Shown: positions 11,140 to 22,436 of the stretch, in pieces | How the letters are laid out: each line of letters opens with the position of its first letter | How positions within the stretch are numbered: position 1 is the first letter of the stretch | Source of the DNA: Saitoella complicata NRRL Y-17804 | Taxonomy: Eukaryota > Ascomycota > Saitoellomycetes > Saitoellales > Saitoellaceae | Length of the DNA stretch: 64,000 nt | Reading direction: 5' to 3' | Assembly: GCF_001661265.1 (NCBI RefSeq) | Contig: NW_017567005.1 | Coordinates: forward strand, 310,001-374,000 | Translations under genes and position numbers: made by a program | Notes under the pieces: model-generated | Told to the model about the DNA's origin: nothing | Database searches by the model: none | What the model saw: only the letters and a program-made list of their open reading frames with translations

Positions 11140-12520
11140 TTACATAATAACCTCATTCACAACATCCTTCTTCAACTCCTTATGCGGCAGCACAACACAG
11201 TTCTGTACCATAACCTCATCCGCAACAATGACATCCTGTGCCAAAATAGTAATGCTCTGAACCTTAACTCCACCCCTGAGGACAGTCATGACATGAGATC
11301 CAGGGAGAGTCGGGGTACCTTCGACACGGGCCCAGTTACCGACGCGGGAGTCCCATGCGATGATGGAGTGCAAGACAGAAGAGTCGTGTCCGACTTCAGC
11401 GGAGGGGAGGATGATGGAGTCCTTCACCCGCGCACCGGCTCCGATCTTGGCTTTTGCGCCAATGGAAACATTAGGACCAAGCTTAGCTCCAGGCGCGACG
11501 GAAGCGGAGGGGTGGATGTACACGGGATGCACGATCTCAACGCCCTCCAACTTATCGGCGAGCTTGACGGAGGCGGAGTCAGCGGGGGACTGATGGGCTT
11601 TCTGCAGGTAAAGCGCGTTTGCGGGGACGGCGGATCCGGCGGTCTTGATTTGTCTCCAAAAGCCCTTGGTTTCGTATACGAACACCCTGTGTTTCTGCGC
11701 GAGTGGGGCGAGAATGTCCTGTTCCAACCTCAATCTCTCATCATTCTGGTCAAGAGGGTCGAGAACGAGGGTGTTCTTCTCTCCGTCCGCCTTCGCCTTC
11801 ATCGCAGCCTTGATCTCCCCGAAAATCGAGGCGTCAAAAAGATAGACACCACAGTTAATCATATTCGAGATGTAACTCTCTGGCTTCTCGACATAGTGCA
11901 ACACCTCCCCAGTCGCGGGGTCAGACACGATACACCCAAAATTGGTCGCGGCCTCGGTGGTGACTTTGGTGCCGAGCATAGTGGCTTGGGCACCGCGTTC
12001 GGTGTGGAGGTTTTGCATTTCGGTGAGGGGGAAGGAGCAGCAGACGTCGGCGTGAAGGACGAAGATTTGGGAGGGGGAGTTTTTGAGGATTGCGTCGCGG
12101 AAGAGGTAGAGGCCGCCTGCGGTGCCGAGGGCTTGGTATTCGCGAAGGTACCTGTTTGAAATCTCATTAGCTTGACAATAAATAGAGGGCAGTAAGATGA
12201 CAAACTTGATGGTCATGGAGGGGAACTGCTCAGAGGCCTCCTTGATGAAAGAGGTGAAAACACTCTCCTCGTAGAATCCAACCAAGATAACCTCCTTCAG
12301 GTCTTGAACACGGGCGAGAGCCTGCAAATGATGCCAAATAATCGGATGACCAGCGACAGGGAACAATGGCTACACCACCAACTCAATCAGCTTACCGCTC
12401 ACATACGATCATGACAACGGACGACGAGTAACGCACCTTAGGAACGGTCATAGACAACGGCCTGAACCTGGTTCCTCTGCTTGGACCTCCGACCAAGATG
12501 ATTGCCTTTGCTGAAGTCAT
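11140..12520 (-). CDS. GDP-mannose pyrophosphorylase alpha-like protein (GMPPA family)
   Basis: Model: complement(join(11140..12151, 12206..12369, 12437..12520)), 419 aa, matching the length of GMPPA (about 420). The N terminus has the nucleotidyltransferase signature as GGPSRGTRFRPL, then KPLFPVAGHPIIWHH, LGTAGGLY, and VLHADVCCSFPL where GMPPA carries its nucleotide site. The C-terminal half is a left-handed hexapeptide-repeat beta-helix (IHPSASVAPGAKLGPNVSIG, VLPHKELKKDVVNEVIM). Known GMPPA proteins regulate the catalytic GMPPB/Psa1 enzyme that makes GDP-mannose for N-glycans and cell-wall mannan, and some lack activity themselves; which is true here is not visible. Introns of 67 and 54 bp keep frame. 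The gene diverges from the orphan at 13128. Confidence 0.9.
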
Positions 12521-13127
12521 TGTAGGAATACCTGAGGGTTGAATGGTTCGTTGATCCCGAGGGTGTTTGTACGTTCAAGCTCGGACCCGCGCCCAGGGTC
12601 GCGGTCATCCAGCCACGTAGCGCGCGCGGTGCAGGCCTAGGGACCAATGAGCTTAATATGGGGACATCTACAAATGAATACCTAAGTATGGGAGAATGAG
12701 CAGATGGTTCGTGGTCAGTTCTGATCTGATTTTGGAGTCTTCTGCCACCCGTAGATCCTCTTGGGTTCATCTTGTTCCAGTCGAGGCTGCTCGAGCGAGG
12801 GAGCAACTGCACGGAAGCTTAAGCTTATGAGCTGATCAAGTAAAGGTGTGATATTTTCATGTGTACTCTTGCATCTTTCGAAGCTGGTAGATCTTTCTGC
12901 TCCCTTGCTCTGTCAAGATCGGTCGAGGTGACGTTGAGAGCGTAGGACGCCAACATCCGCAAGAGGCAATCCTGTGTATCACGCTAAGGCTATCTATACG
13001 TAATGATCGAAATCCGCATCCCTCCCATCTCTAAATCTCATAAGTATGACTCTTTTTCCTAGTCTTTCCTTTCTTTGTACACGTTCACCTCTACCTTCAT
13101 CTCACCCACTCTACACTCACCAAAGCC
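12521..13127. other. Shared divergent promoter region
   Basis: 607 bp between two divergently transcribed genes (GMPPA-like to the left, orphan to the right). No coding frame is supported. Confidence 0.5.
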
Positions 13128-14102
13128 ATGGACGCGTACGGATCCAACACTACCTACCCTCTCACCGCTCCCGCCACCGTCCGAGACGCCTGTAACGACC
13201 CAGACACCTACTACTACTACCTCCCCTGCTGTGACAAACAGGGACACTTCCTCCTCTGCTCTACCATCAGCCAACACATACTTGCACCCTCCTACACGCA
13301 ATATCAAAGTGGCCATCTCGAACACCTTCTTCATATATTGCGTTCGAGGGCGGCGTTTGTGGATATTGACACGTTGAGGAAGACACATATTCATGATGCG
13401 TTGCGGGCGTTGGTTTGGCGTAAAGCGCAAGAGCAGGCTTCCGAAATCAATAGGGAGACGACCTTCGCGTGCACGAAGACTTTGGAGATCTGGAATGAGA
13501 TGGTACAGCAGTTGGATGCTGAGGCGGCGATAAGGCCATATGATTCCAGCACAATCTGCGTTGCTACTGAGGGAGAGGGGAGCGCTCAGAAGCTAATTTT
13601 GGGCATGAATGGCTTGTCGTTGACCTCCCAAAACCTCTCGTCCCTCGAAGACACCATGAGTGCCTCGAGTGAGTGCCTCGCCCCTATGACCCCCGCCTCC
13701 TCCGAGGGCGCCGGCTCTACCACCTCCCGGTCCCTCATGCGCGCCTCCACGACACTCTCATTGCATACATCTTCCCTCTCTCCCTCATCCTGGGACCTCG
13801 CCGACCAATACAGTGAGGCCATAACGCCCCTCATGCGCCGTCTACGCGCCCTGAAAGTGCCCTCGTTCATCACCTCCCACCACGTGCACCAGAGCCTTGA
13901 GGAGCTAAACCAAGACGTTAACGCTCCAATCATCATGGGTTTGGAGTTCAGTGAGGCGGTCAATAAGCTGGGGAGGATTGTGGAGATATTGTGCGCGGAG
14001 TTTGAAGGCAGGACGGCCACAGGAGAGGTTGAAGAGGAGTTAGTTGCGTTTGTGGAGGAGGTTGGGGGGGTCTGGCATGAGATGGAGGGGTTGTTTGCTT
14101 AA
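13128..14102 (+). CDS. Hypothetical protein, 324 aa
   Basis: A single uninterrupted frame. The product starts with a Tyr/Cys-rich stretch (DTYYYYLPCCDKQGHF), followed by helical segments (HLEHLLHILRSRAAFVDID, ALRALVWRKAQEQ), a Ser/Thr-rich linker at about residues 175-225, and a helical C-terminal region (SEAVNKLGRIVEILCAEF). No signal peptide or membrane segment is seen and no family is recognised. Codon usage in the third position is G/C-rich like its neighbours, which favours a real gene. Function unknown. Confidence 0.6.
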   Translation: MDAYGSNTTYPLTAPATVRDACNDPDTYYYYLPCCDKQGHFLLCSTISQHILAPSYTQYQSGHLEHLLHILRSRAAFVDIDTLRKTHIHDALRALVWRKAQEQASEINRETTFACTKTLEIWNEMVQQLDAEAAIRPYDSSTICVATEGEGSAQKLILGMNGLSLTSQNLSSLEDTMSASSECLAPMTPASSEGAGSTTSRSLMRASTTLSLHTSSLSPSSWDLADQYSEAITPLMRRLRALKVPSFITSHHVHQSLEELNQDVNAPIIMGLEFSEAVNKLGRIVEILCAEFEGRTATGEVEEELVAFVEEVGGVWHEMEGLFA

Positions 14103-14511
14103 GGCAGGAGTTGCTTGTCCAGCATCATAAGAGTTCTCTTTCTTTTCAGTGTCCTTTTACGTTGATTACTTTGGAAAATAAAGGCATCGAAGTTTACTGT
14201 GCGTCTGCCTTCTGCGCGCTTGACTTGCGTCACACGACAAAAAGCGATAAGCTGATAAACCCGCAAAGGAGGCTTCAAGCAGTGGCATTCCAATCACTTC
14301 CTCTTTGAAGGTTCGCTCGGCTATATGGACCCTTCATATCCCTTGAGACGCAGCTTGGCATCATTACGGCTTCGTTCCGCTCGAGCACGGACCAGAGCGG
14401 ACCGCAGTGCAGAGCGTAATTAAAATGTGTTAGCAGACAGGACCAGGTGAGTGAGTGATATATAGATGTCCTACCCACCGTCCTGTCCTTCTTCATTGCT
14501 CCTCATGAGTC
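14103..14511. other. Intergenic region
   Basis: 409 bp, more A/T-rich than the neighbouring coding DNA; only short frames without protein-like features. A TATATA-type stretch near 14458 may belong to the promoter of the next gene. Confidence 0.4.
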
Positions 14512-15184
14512 ATGTCGACATTTTCAAATGATGCCGACAGTACCCTGGATGTCGACGTGGAGGCTGCCGATGAGAATGGACCTAAGTCGCAGGCGACTAG
14601 ACATTCGTGAAGCTTAACGAAAGTGAAGTGCGAAGCGAAGGTCCACCCGCCTTACAAATTCGGAGGACCGCCATGGCTGACAATTGTTATGAAGATTGTT
14701 AACGGCGGCAATTCTGAAGTGCCTAAGCGTCAGATTCAGAGGGAGCATGGGATCGAATCAAACAGCGAAGGTAGGTACCATACGCCCAGATAACGTGAAA
14801 AATTTATAATTTTGAGTCGAGTTGCATAAAACACGTCGTCGCATCTTCACAAAAATCACGCAAAAGGAGCAAAAAGGTTGAAAAGAACACACAGAGGGTA
14901 CTGGTGCTTTGACTGACGACGATATTGTTGTACTCGCCGAAATGAAAGAAGAAGGAAGTTCCTGGAAAGAGGTAGCTGAGCACTTTGGCCTCAAGCCTGA
15001 CGCTATCCGGAAGTTTTACGGCAAACATCAAGCTCGTCACGAAAATTGGGACGCAATGAAGGTTCAAAGGCTGAGGGAAGCTTATGTCAAGTATGATAAG
15101 CAGAAGTGGCAAGTGATCGGTACTGAAATTGGCAGTAAGCCTATGGCGTGTGAAACGAAAGCGAAGGAGCTCGGGTTGTTGTAA
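14512..15184 (+). CDS. Small Myb/SANT-like protein (5' exon provisional)
   Basis: The last exon (14895..15184) codes two adjacent SANT-like helical units: LTDDDIVVLAEMKEEGSSWK with EVAEHFGLKPDAIRKFYGKH, then WDAMKVQRLREAYVKYDKQK with WQVIGTEIG and MACETKAKELG. A 124 bp intron (14771..14894) joins it to an exon at about 14641..14770 (KFGGPPWLTIVMKIVNGG), and a first exon may start at ATG 14512 (MSTFSNDAD). The first intron has no clean GT donor close to its best acceptor, so the 5' structure is uncertain. Such short Myb-like proteins are common as fast-evolving, lineage-restricted DNA-binding proteins in filamentous ascomycetes; the target is unknown. Confidence 0.5.
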
Positions 15185-15883
15185 TTTCGAGCAAACACAT
15201 ATTACAACAAGGTTAAACGTGAAGTATCTTTCTTGACTTGAGCTACATCCAGATATTTTCATCAATATCAATATATGACCATCTCTTCATTTACCTATAC
15301 GTAATCGGTACCGTACGGTTTGCAGCGCGGCCGGATCTGGAACAAGCCGACGTGCGTGCCCTGCCAAACCGGAAGCAGCTTCAAATCAGGAACCGCAGGT
15401 AGTCGTGCTATGAGCTATGCTAAAGTAACAAGAAAGTTCCTCCCGTCAGTACTTTGCGTATTCTCCTTCGGCTCAGATTGCGTCTGGTTGCATTTCGTAT
15501 GTGACCGTGGGAACTGTATACTAAGAAAGATAATCGACCAGAGCATGAACAAATCCAAGGAGGAAAGAAAAAGTAGCATTGAATATGCTGATAGAAATCT
15601 GGGTGAAATCCTTCGCTCATGTATGAGTCAGTTTGTGTGGAGTTAAGCGCAGCTACAGGACGCGGATGCCTCGGCCCTCTACTCAAGAGCCCAACAGCAG
15701 CGGCAAAAGCTGCACGAAATGAGAGTACCGTCTTTGCAAGGGAAAAATCATTCAGATTTTTGTTTCCAAACTTCCTTTTCTCAACCAAGCACTCCCAACT
15801 GCACCCTGCCGTACACTTCCAGCTTCCCACAAGCCAAATCACACATCCGATCTCTCGAACGTCCAACAAATCTTAACAAAACA
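15185..15883. other. Intergenic region
   Basis: About 700 bp holding only short frames on both strands without recognisable motifs. Its right end is the 5' leader of the next gene. Confidence 0.45.
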
Positions 15884-17143
15884 TGTCTGCTATCGAGATC
15901 AACCACTTGACTACTACTGCAGTCACTGCTGCTGATAAGTCTCTCTCGATCCGCTCATACGTGACGATGCGCTGATCCGTGTTCTAGATATGTCGATTCT
16001 TACTGCTGCCTTGAAGAGCGCTTACAACAGGCTCACTGTGCTGAGGAATACTGTAAATAACCAGTACACTTCCTACCTCGGTGACCGCCTCAACGTGCTT
16101 GGGGTCCGTCGTGTTGAGGTCGCAAACATCGCTGACTTCATCCCTAAACATGTTGGGATGATCCACGACCACTTGGTCGAGGCCAACATTAACTACAAAG
16201 GGCTCGCCGAGGGAGTCCTTGAGAACATCGCCGGAACATGATGTTTCACTTTGAAGAAGTTCACAAGTGGATTTACCAAGGACGCAAGCCCGCTTACACC
16301 AAGGCCAAGGGTGACGAGAGCCTTGCCGAGGGTTCTGAAGACCTCACTTGCCTTCAAGCCGTCCTCGAATCTATTCGAGAAATGATCGAGGAGAGGTGCG
16401 AGGAGCTGTTCGGAGGACCTGAGGAAGACGACGACTACGAAGAGTCTGCGTGCTCTGTCGAGGAGCTGAAGGAGGATTCCCGTCTTGGCGACATCGATTG
16501 GGCTGTATTTTACTAAACGGGAATTGAAGACCCCGTCGCAGATGAGTTCTTCAACCAACCCAGGGAGTGTGGTGTCTGGAGGTACAAAGAAGAACTCGCG
16601 ATGCCCAAACCAGTCGAGAAGCGGAGGCTCAGCCTCACTGAGTTCGTCGAAGCAATTGCCTAGGCTCATAACCTGGACCTGACGGAGGTAAAACCCGAGG
16701 TCCCAGCTGACAACATTACGCCGCCTGCTACTCCCCAGCCGAAGAGGAAGGTGATCATGCAGACAACCACCAAGGCGGCCCCGGCAAGGACGACGAACAC
16801 AAGAGAAGAAAAGAGGAAGGATGCAAGGACCATTTACTCCACTCTCCAAAAGAGAGCGGTGGTCATTACCCCTCCTCTCACTCCCCGGACCCCATCCGGC
16901 GCTAGCTCCAAATCCGGATCTGTGCGCGCACGAACAAATTCGGGGTCGGGCCCGCACAGGAGTTGACGATGAAGAAGGATGAGAGGAAGACAAGGACGGA
17001 AAAAGTCGAGACGAACGGAATGGTCGCCACCCAACCCAGGCGACCTGACCTTGACGTCGAAAAGATCTTCCACGCGGAATCCATGACCCGCGGGGAGAGA
17101 ATGAAGAGGGTGCGGGCGTTTTGCAGCGGCAAGAAGGCCTGAA
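15884..17143 (+). CDS. Unrecognised gene, intron-rich or decaying
   Basis: Protein-like coding blocks follow one another on the plus strand: MSAIEINHLTTTAVTAADK at 15884, a helical block to about 16220, an acidic block (EERCEELFGGPEEDDDYEES) at about 16240-16500, KEELAMPKPVEKRRLSLTEF at about 16590, a Pro/Thr/Lys-rich tail (TPPATPQPKRK, VVITPPLTPRTPSG), and a basic end closing with TGA at 17141-17143. They lie in more than one frame and two in-frame stops occur between them. Each break can be bridged by a putative intron of about 38-90 bp with GT and AG ends, one carrying a TACTAAAC-like branch site, so an intact six- or seven-exon gene is possible; decay is the alternative. No domain is recognised. 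Boundaries are provisional. Confidence 0.35.
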
Positions 17144-17557
17144 TTTTCGAGAGCATGAAAACTAGAAAAACTGGATTAGCATAGCACAGGCGTTCTTTCG
17201 TTCTGACATCACCGGACTTCCCTGTACCTGAGCCCCGCCGTAATGGCTGTCTTAACAAGGTGCGAAAGGTCCAGGGAATGCATTGATTGGGAAAGCACGG
17301 GGGCATAAGATGGATTGGCGTAATACAGGCGTTTTGTTTTTCACATGACTGAACATTTCTACTTCGTGACTCTTACTCAAACTGTAAACAGCTAGCTCCC
17401 AAAATTATCGCGTAGAACATAAGTGTAGAGTAATGCACACTCCATTCGCGGTCACTATGTCCCGTAACTATATTATGAGCAGAAACCCGAAACGGGGTAA
17501 CCTGTCCTGCATGCGATATTGCGGGTATGTCCTTCTTCAAACAATAATTCACCAAAC
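17144..17557. other. Intergenic region with a short direct repeat
   Basis: 414 bp between convergent genes. Apart from the 22-bp imperfect repeat listed separately nothing is recognised. Confidence 0.45.
17173..17333 (+). repeat. Imperfect 22-bp direct repeat, two copies
   Basis: Copies at 17173-17194 and 17312-17333 match at 18 of 22 positions (GGATTRGCRTARYACAGGCG core). All four differences are transitions. Function unknown. Confidence 0.4.
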
Positions 17558-19002
17558 TTAGCAAATATGCTTGAATTTCCTCGTGATCATCAATCTCACT
17601 CCAATCATGCAAAGCATGGAAAAGTACATCATACCACCAAGCGTGAACCCAGCCTTGAAGTAACTCGTCTTCTCAACAACAACACTAACTGTTCCACAAA
17701 ATTAGCTACAAACCCGAAAACACGACACAAGCGGGAATACTTACTAATCGTCGGCGCAACAAGCTGCGTGACACCCGCAAACGTCAGCAGGAGGCCGATT
17801 TTGGACGCAACCTGATGATCCCCCGCCAAATGACTCGCAACAACCGGTGTCAAACTACTAATTCCCCCCAAAACACAGCCATTAATCGCCGCACACGCAT
17901 ACAACATGCTCGTCCCCGTCGCAATCCCCCATAAACAAAAATACGCCGTCCCAGAAATCGCATAGCACACCGTCAACATATTAACTTTCCCGAATTTATC
18001 GGCGAGGAAGCCGCACCCTATACGACCGAGGATACCGAATCCATTTTGGACAGCGGTGAACCATACTGCGGCCGAGTTCGTTGCGCCGAGGGAGAGTGCG
18101 AAAGAGCCGATGAAGAAGTAAGCAGGTAACACGGCCATTTGACCAACACTCACTGCCAAAATAGCCAACACGAATCGCTTGTTTCGGAGCGCGGAGAAGT
18201 CGAATAAGGGTCCACGGCGGAAGGCGGTGTTTTGACGTGGTTTGAGGAGGAAGATGGAGGGTGCGACGATTGCGATTGTGAGGAATCCAAAGATGCGGAG
18301 GGTCCAGTGAGGACCGACTTTATCGATTAAGACGCGGGTGAGGGGTGGGTATAGTACACCACCCAGCCCTGAACCGGCCATGACACATCCGGTCGCGAAT
18401 CCCCTCCTCTTGGTAAAGTATTGGGTCGGGATCGAGACGGCGGGTGTGAATCCCACTGCGATGCCCATACCGAATAAAATACCCTGGGTCCATACAAGTG
18501 CTTGGATGGAGTTGCATATTGATGATAACATGAGTGAGATGACGCAGAGTGCGAAACCGACGATAAAGCATGGTCGGTATCCGAACTTATCGACGATGCG
18601 GCCGACGATGGCGCCGAGGAGCATGAGCACTGTTCCGCCCAGCGAACCGATAAGGGTGATTACGGCTGGGCTGGTTGTGGTGTATAAGGTGTCGATGTAA
18701 TATGACTGGAAAGCTCCTGCACGCCATTGTCAAGTCAGCAATCATGTCGTGATTAGGGACGATATTAACAACGCACCATATGAGTTATTCAACCCCAACG
18801 TCCCAACCATGAACAGAAACCCGCCCAAGATGACGAGCCACGCCTTCAACCCACCATCCGGCGGCAGATCAATTGTACTCTCCGTATCCCGGCGCTCAAT
18901 CCCAACAACAGCCTCCTCCTTCTGTATGTCCTTCTCGCCGAGCACGTTCGCGTCTGCGATGGCGGCCTCCACAGGCGCTGCTTTAATCTCTTCACTGGAC
19001 AT
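17558..19002 (-). CDS. MFS transporter, monocarboxylate-porter (MCT/Mch) type
   Basis: Model: complement(join(17558..17688, 17745..18716, 18777..19002)), 442 aa, the usual length for fungal MCT-like proteins. A hydrophilic N-terminal tail precedes the family signature (DLPPDGGLKAWLVILGGF) at the first membrane helix. Further features are VGRIVDKFGYRPCF between helices 2 and 3, GFTPAVSIPTQYFTKRRGFA, and GFLADKFGK in the second half, with about twelve hydrophobic helices ending in MMYFSMLCMIGVRLMI. The last exon restores the final helix. Members move monocarboxylates, riboflavin or other small acids across the plasma or organelle membrane; the substrate here is not predictable. Diverges from the HECT gene across 589 bp. 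Confidence 0.9.
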
Positions 19003-19591
19003 GGCTATCGATCCATCAAGAGCTCACACCTTGATGATCCAAGTTTACCATCGCGGTCCACTGTATTTTTGTTGCAGTACATGTAACGCTTGAGCGCGCA
19101 CATGCAGACTCTGGCTTCGAACGCGCGGGGCTTAAGCGTGTTTGCCGAAGATATTGCCGAAGATGCAGTATGGCGGAAGTTTAGATTCTCCGAAGAGTGC
19201 AAGTATTCTGAGAAGTACGAAGAACGGACTTTCAATGGAAAGTAGATAGCTTTGTCGGTACATTTCGCTGACTTTCCCGGGGGGTACCGCTGGATCTAAA
19301 GTGAAGGAGGTGCAGGGGAGCGGCGGTTGATCCGTCCAGAGCAGGCTCCTTTTTGTCACTACAGGTTATAATGCCTCTGCACACTCCTAAGAGCTGGCTT
19401 CTTGCTGCTTCATCGCTCGCGCCATTCACCGCTGTTTCCCCGTATAGAGAAGACGAATAAACGTTCTCATCTTCTCCAGCTGTTCTCGCGCAACCCATTC
19501 TGGCCCGTGGCTCCTGCATCGGTCCAAAGCTGGCGACGTCAGCGAGCGGTGTAACGTAGACACACCACCAACACCGCGCCAATTGCAAGTG
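19003..19591. other. Shared divergent promoter of the MFS and HECT genes
   Basis: 589 bp with no supported gene. It serves two divergent transcription units. Confidence 0.5.
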
Positions 19592-22180
19592 ATGCCTCCT
19601 CCGACGAATGTAACAAGGCCATCTTATGACGATGCCCGCTGGAATCCAGACCTGCATGCCCAACTCCGACGGACGCCTGCCACTGAGGGTGCAGCGACGC
19701 GGAAAGCTCTGAATAGTCTTGTGCGGAGGTTCGTGCAGCTTCCCAAGGGCAATTGTGCGCGAGATGGTGTACTGATTGGGGCTGGGATAGATATATGTAC
19801 CAGATTCTGACTGGATGTGGGAGGGAAAGATGTGAAACACCTATGTGTGCAACGGCCAGAAAAGGTACGGCTGAAGCGAGTAATCAAGCGAAGCGATCTT
19901 TGCTGACGCTGGCAACCATACAGGAAAGCGGAAATTCTCGCATATATCAGCAAAGCTGTTAGCGAGCGAGTTAACATGCAGCTCCACTTCATACCTCTGC
20001 CCGGGCCTCCCAGCCGATGCCGACTTCGGTCCGGTCGACGACGTCCAGCCTGAACTGTCTACGAAGTCCCTGATCCATCGAATATACCAAACATCAAGCC
20101 TCGCAACCGTCGGCCTATCCAAAGACCCCACACCCTCAGAACAACCAGAACTCCTCACCTTCGACTGCATATACGCCGACATCGTCGAACACCTCTCCCG
20201 CACAACAACCACAACCGGCGATCCAACCCTCATGCACGATACCTTCATCGCAGTCTTCTCCTCAGCCGAACGACTCGCGAAATCATTCGGATCGTGGACG
20301 CCGAGGATGGGGTATCTGCTTGATTTGGATCTGAGTGAGGTTTTGGGTGCGTGGTATTGTATTGAGCAGGGTGGGGCGGGGTTGAAGAGGGGGGTGATCG
20401 GGGCGTTAACGAGGGTGCTGACGACGCCGTTTCCATCTACTATGTCAGCAAAGGAACGGGCGAAGGTACTCGTTATTGCGCTTTATACTGTCACTGCACA
20501 TCAGGATCCATGTGTAGTCGATGCGGATCCATATTACGCCATCCCTGCGATCCGGGCACTACTGAATATTGATCCCCCAGAGGAGGTAAAACAGTATTTC
20601 GCGAAGAGGACTAAGGAGGAGGATATAACCAGAGGACTGGAGTTGTTGTGTAAGACGATTACGGAGAGGGTTAGTCAGGATTGGGAGACCGTGAGAGGTA
20701 TTGGGGAGGAAGGGTGTTGGGGCGGGATCAAGTGGTTGGAGATGATGTGTACGCGAAGTCCCAGATGAATGCTATTCAGCTGCTAACGGAGTGGCTTACA
20801 GATGAAGCGGATAAGCAACGAATGGAGCCTATGGCGAAGGAAGAGTGGTTTCACCTTCCGGAGAAGATTCTCAAGGAGTCATCATATCTCGAGACAATCA
20901 AACCATGGCTCGAATCCACCGACAAATCACCAAAGAACATTCTCAACTACCCCTTCCTCCTCAGCTTCTCCACCCGCGTCTCACTCCTCCGCGCCTCCTC
21001 CTTCGGCTCAATGCTCGCCCTCGAACAATCCATTGGCGTCAATGCCGCCGTCGTCGCACAACTTTCCCGCCACTTTACCCGCGCACTAACCCCCCGTTCC
21101 TCAGAAAGCTGTCACATCCTCGATATCCGCCGCACACATCTCGTACATGACGCTTTCGCCGGAATCAGCGGTCGCAAAACTTGGGAACTTAAACGGCCGT
21201 TGCGTGTGCGGTTTGTTGGGGGCGGGGAGGATGGTGTCGATCAAGGTGGATTGCAGAAAGAGTTTTTTGCGAGTTTGTGTCATGTGGTGTTTGATGAGGA
21301 TTATGGGTTGTTCGTGACGGATGCGGATTCGCAACTGGTGTGGTTTAACCCTGCGGCGAGGGATGAGGTACGGACATACGAGTTGGTTGGGATGTTGGTT
21401 GGGATGGCAGTGTATAACGGCGTTATCTTGCCGTTGTCTTTTCCGAAGATGATGTATAAGAAGATATTGGGGGAGGAGATCAGCTTGACGGATTTCGCGG
21501 AGTGGTGTCCGGGTGTGATGAGGGGGATGTTGACGATGTTGGAGTGGGAGGATGGGGATGTTGAGGAAGTTTTCTCGCTCTCGTACGATTATTCGTGGAA
21601 GCATTGGGATGGCTCAGTCAATACCGTCTGCATGAAAGAGGGACACGAACCCGGCACTATCCCTGTCACCAACGCGAACCGCGCAGACTACGCGTACGAC
21701 TATCTCGCCTACACCGTCCACAAATCCATCGAACGCCAATGGGAGGCATTTTCGCGTGGTTTGGCAGTGTGTACGAACGCAAGAATGTTCACCCTCTTCT
21801 CCCCCACCGAACTCCAATCCGTCTTCCAGGGCGAACAAGACCTAAACATCGATGAATGGCGCGCAATAACCCAATACACAGACGGCTACTCTCCCACCCA
21901 CCGCACAATCCGCGCCTTCTGGTCAATTGTCTCTGCCCTCCCTCCCCGACTCCAACGCCAACTCCTCGTGTTCGTCACCGCGTCGGATCGACTTCCTCCT
22001 GGGGGGATGGGCAAGTTGACGTTTGTGATTCAGAGGAATGGGCCGGATAGTGATCGGTTGCCGAGTGCGCAGACGTGTTTTTGTAGGTTGTTGTTGCCGG
22101 AGTATGAGGGAAGGAGGAAGTTGAAGAAGATGTTGATGACGGCGGTGGAGTTTGGGCAGGAGGGGTTTGGGTTGGTATAA
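19592..22180 (+). CDS. HUL4: HECT-type E3 ubiquitin ligase with AZUL-like zinc finger (Hul4/UBE3A-like)
   Basis: Model: join(19592..19732, 19804..19864, 19924..20690, 20765..22180), 794 aa. A 61-nt second exon supplies a Cys motif (LTGCGRERCETPMCATARK) like the AZUL finger of UBE3A-type ligases. The last exon holds a full HECT domain: GGGEDGVDQGGLQKEFF, YELVGMLVGMAVYNGVILPL, FTLFSPTELQSVFQGEQDLN, a C-lobe KLTFVIQRNG, and the catalytic Cys in QTCFCRLLLPEY. The enzyme would accept ubiquitin from an E2 on that Cys and pass it to substrates. The first splice (donor GTGCAG) shortens the usual AZUL start by a few residues and is the least certain join. Yeast Hul4 is 892 aa. Confidence 0.88.
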
Positions 22181-22436
22181 TCACAGATCAAGGATCCGGA
22201 GCTCAAGCATCAGCATAGGAAATGCGAGGAAACATGGGCAAGAGGGAAAGGGAACAAGAATAAGAATGAGAATAAGATGTCATTATCGCTGCAGAACGCC
22301 TTTACCGAGAAAAAGAAGCCAAAAATCATCCGACAAGTCTAGGAAGCGCTGCTTTTTTCTACCGTGAACCCATCCACGCCTAAAAAGGAACCCTACGCCG
22401 AACCGCACACATCATCATTACCACCAATCAAACTCA

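Noticed and set aside
11182-12159. 325-codon plus-strand frame over the pyrophosphorylase gene
   Set aside because: The minus strand codes a clear GMPPA-like protein with motifs; the antisense product is Gly/Asp-rich with no recognisable feature.
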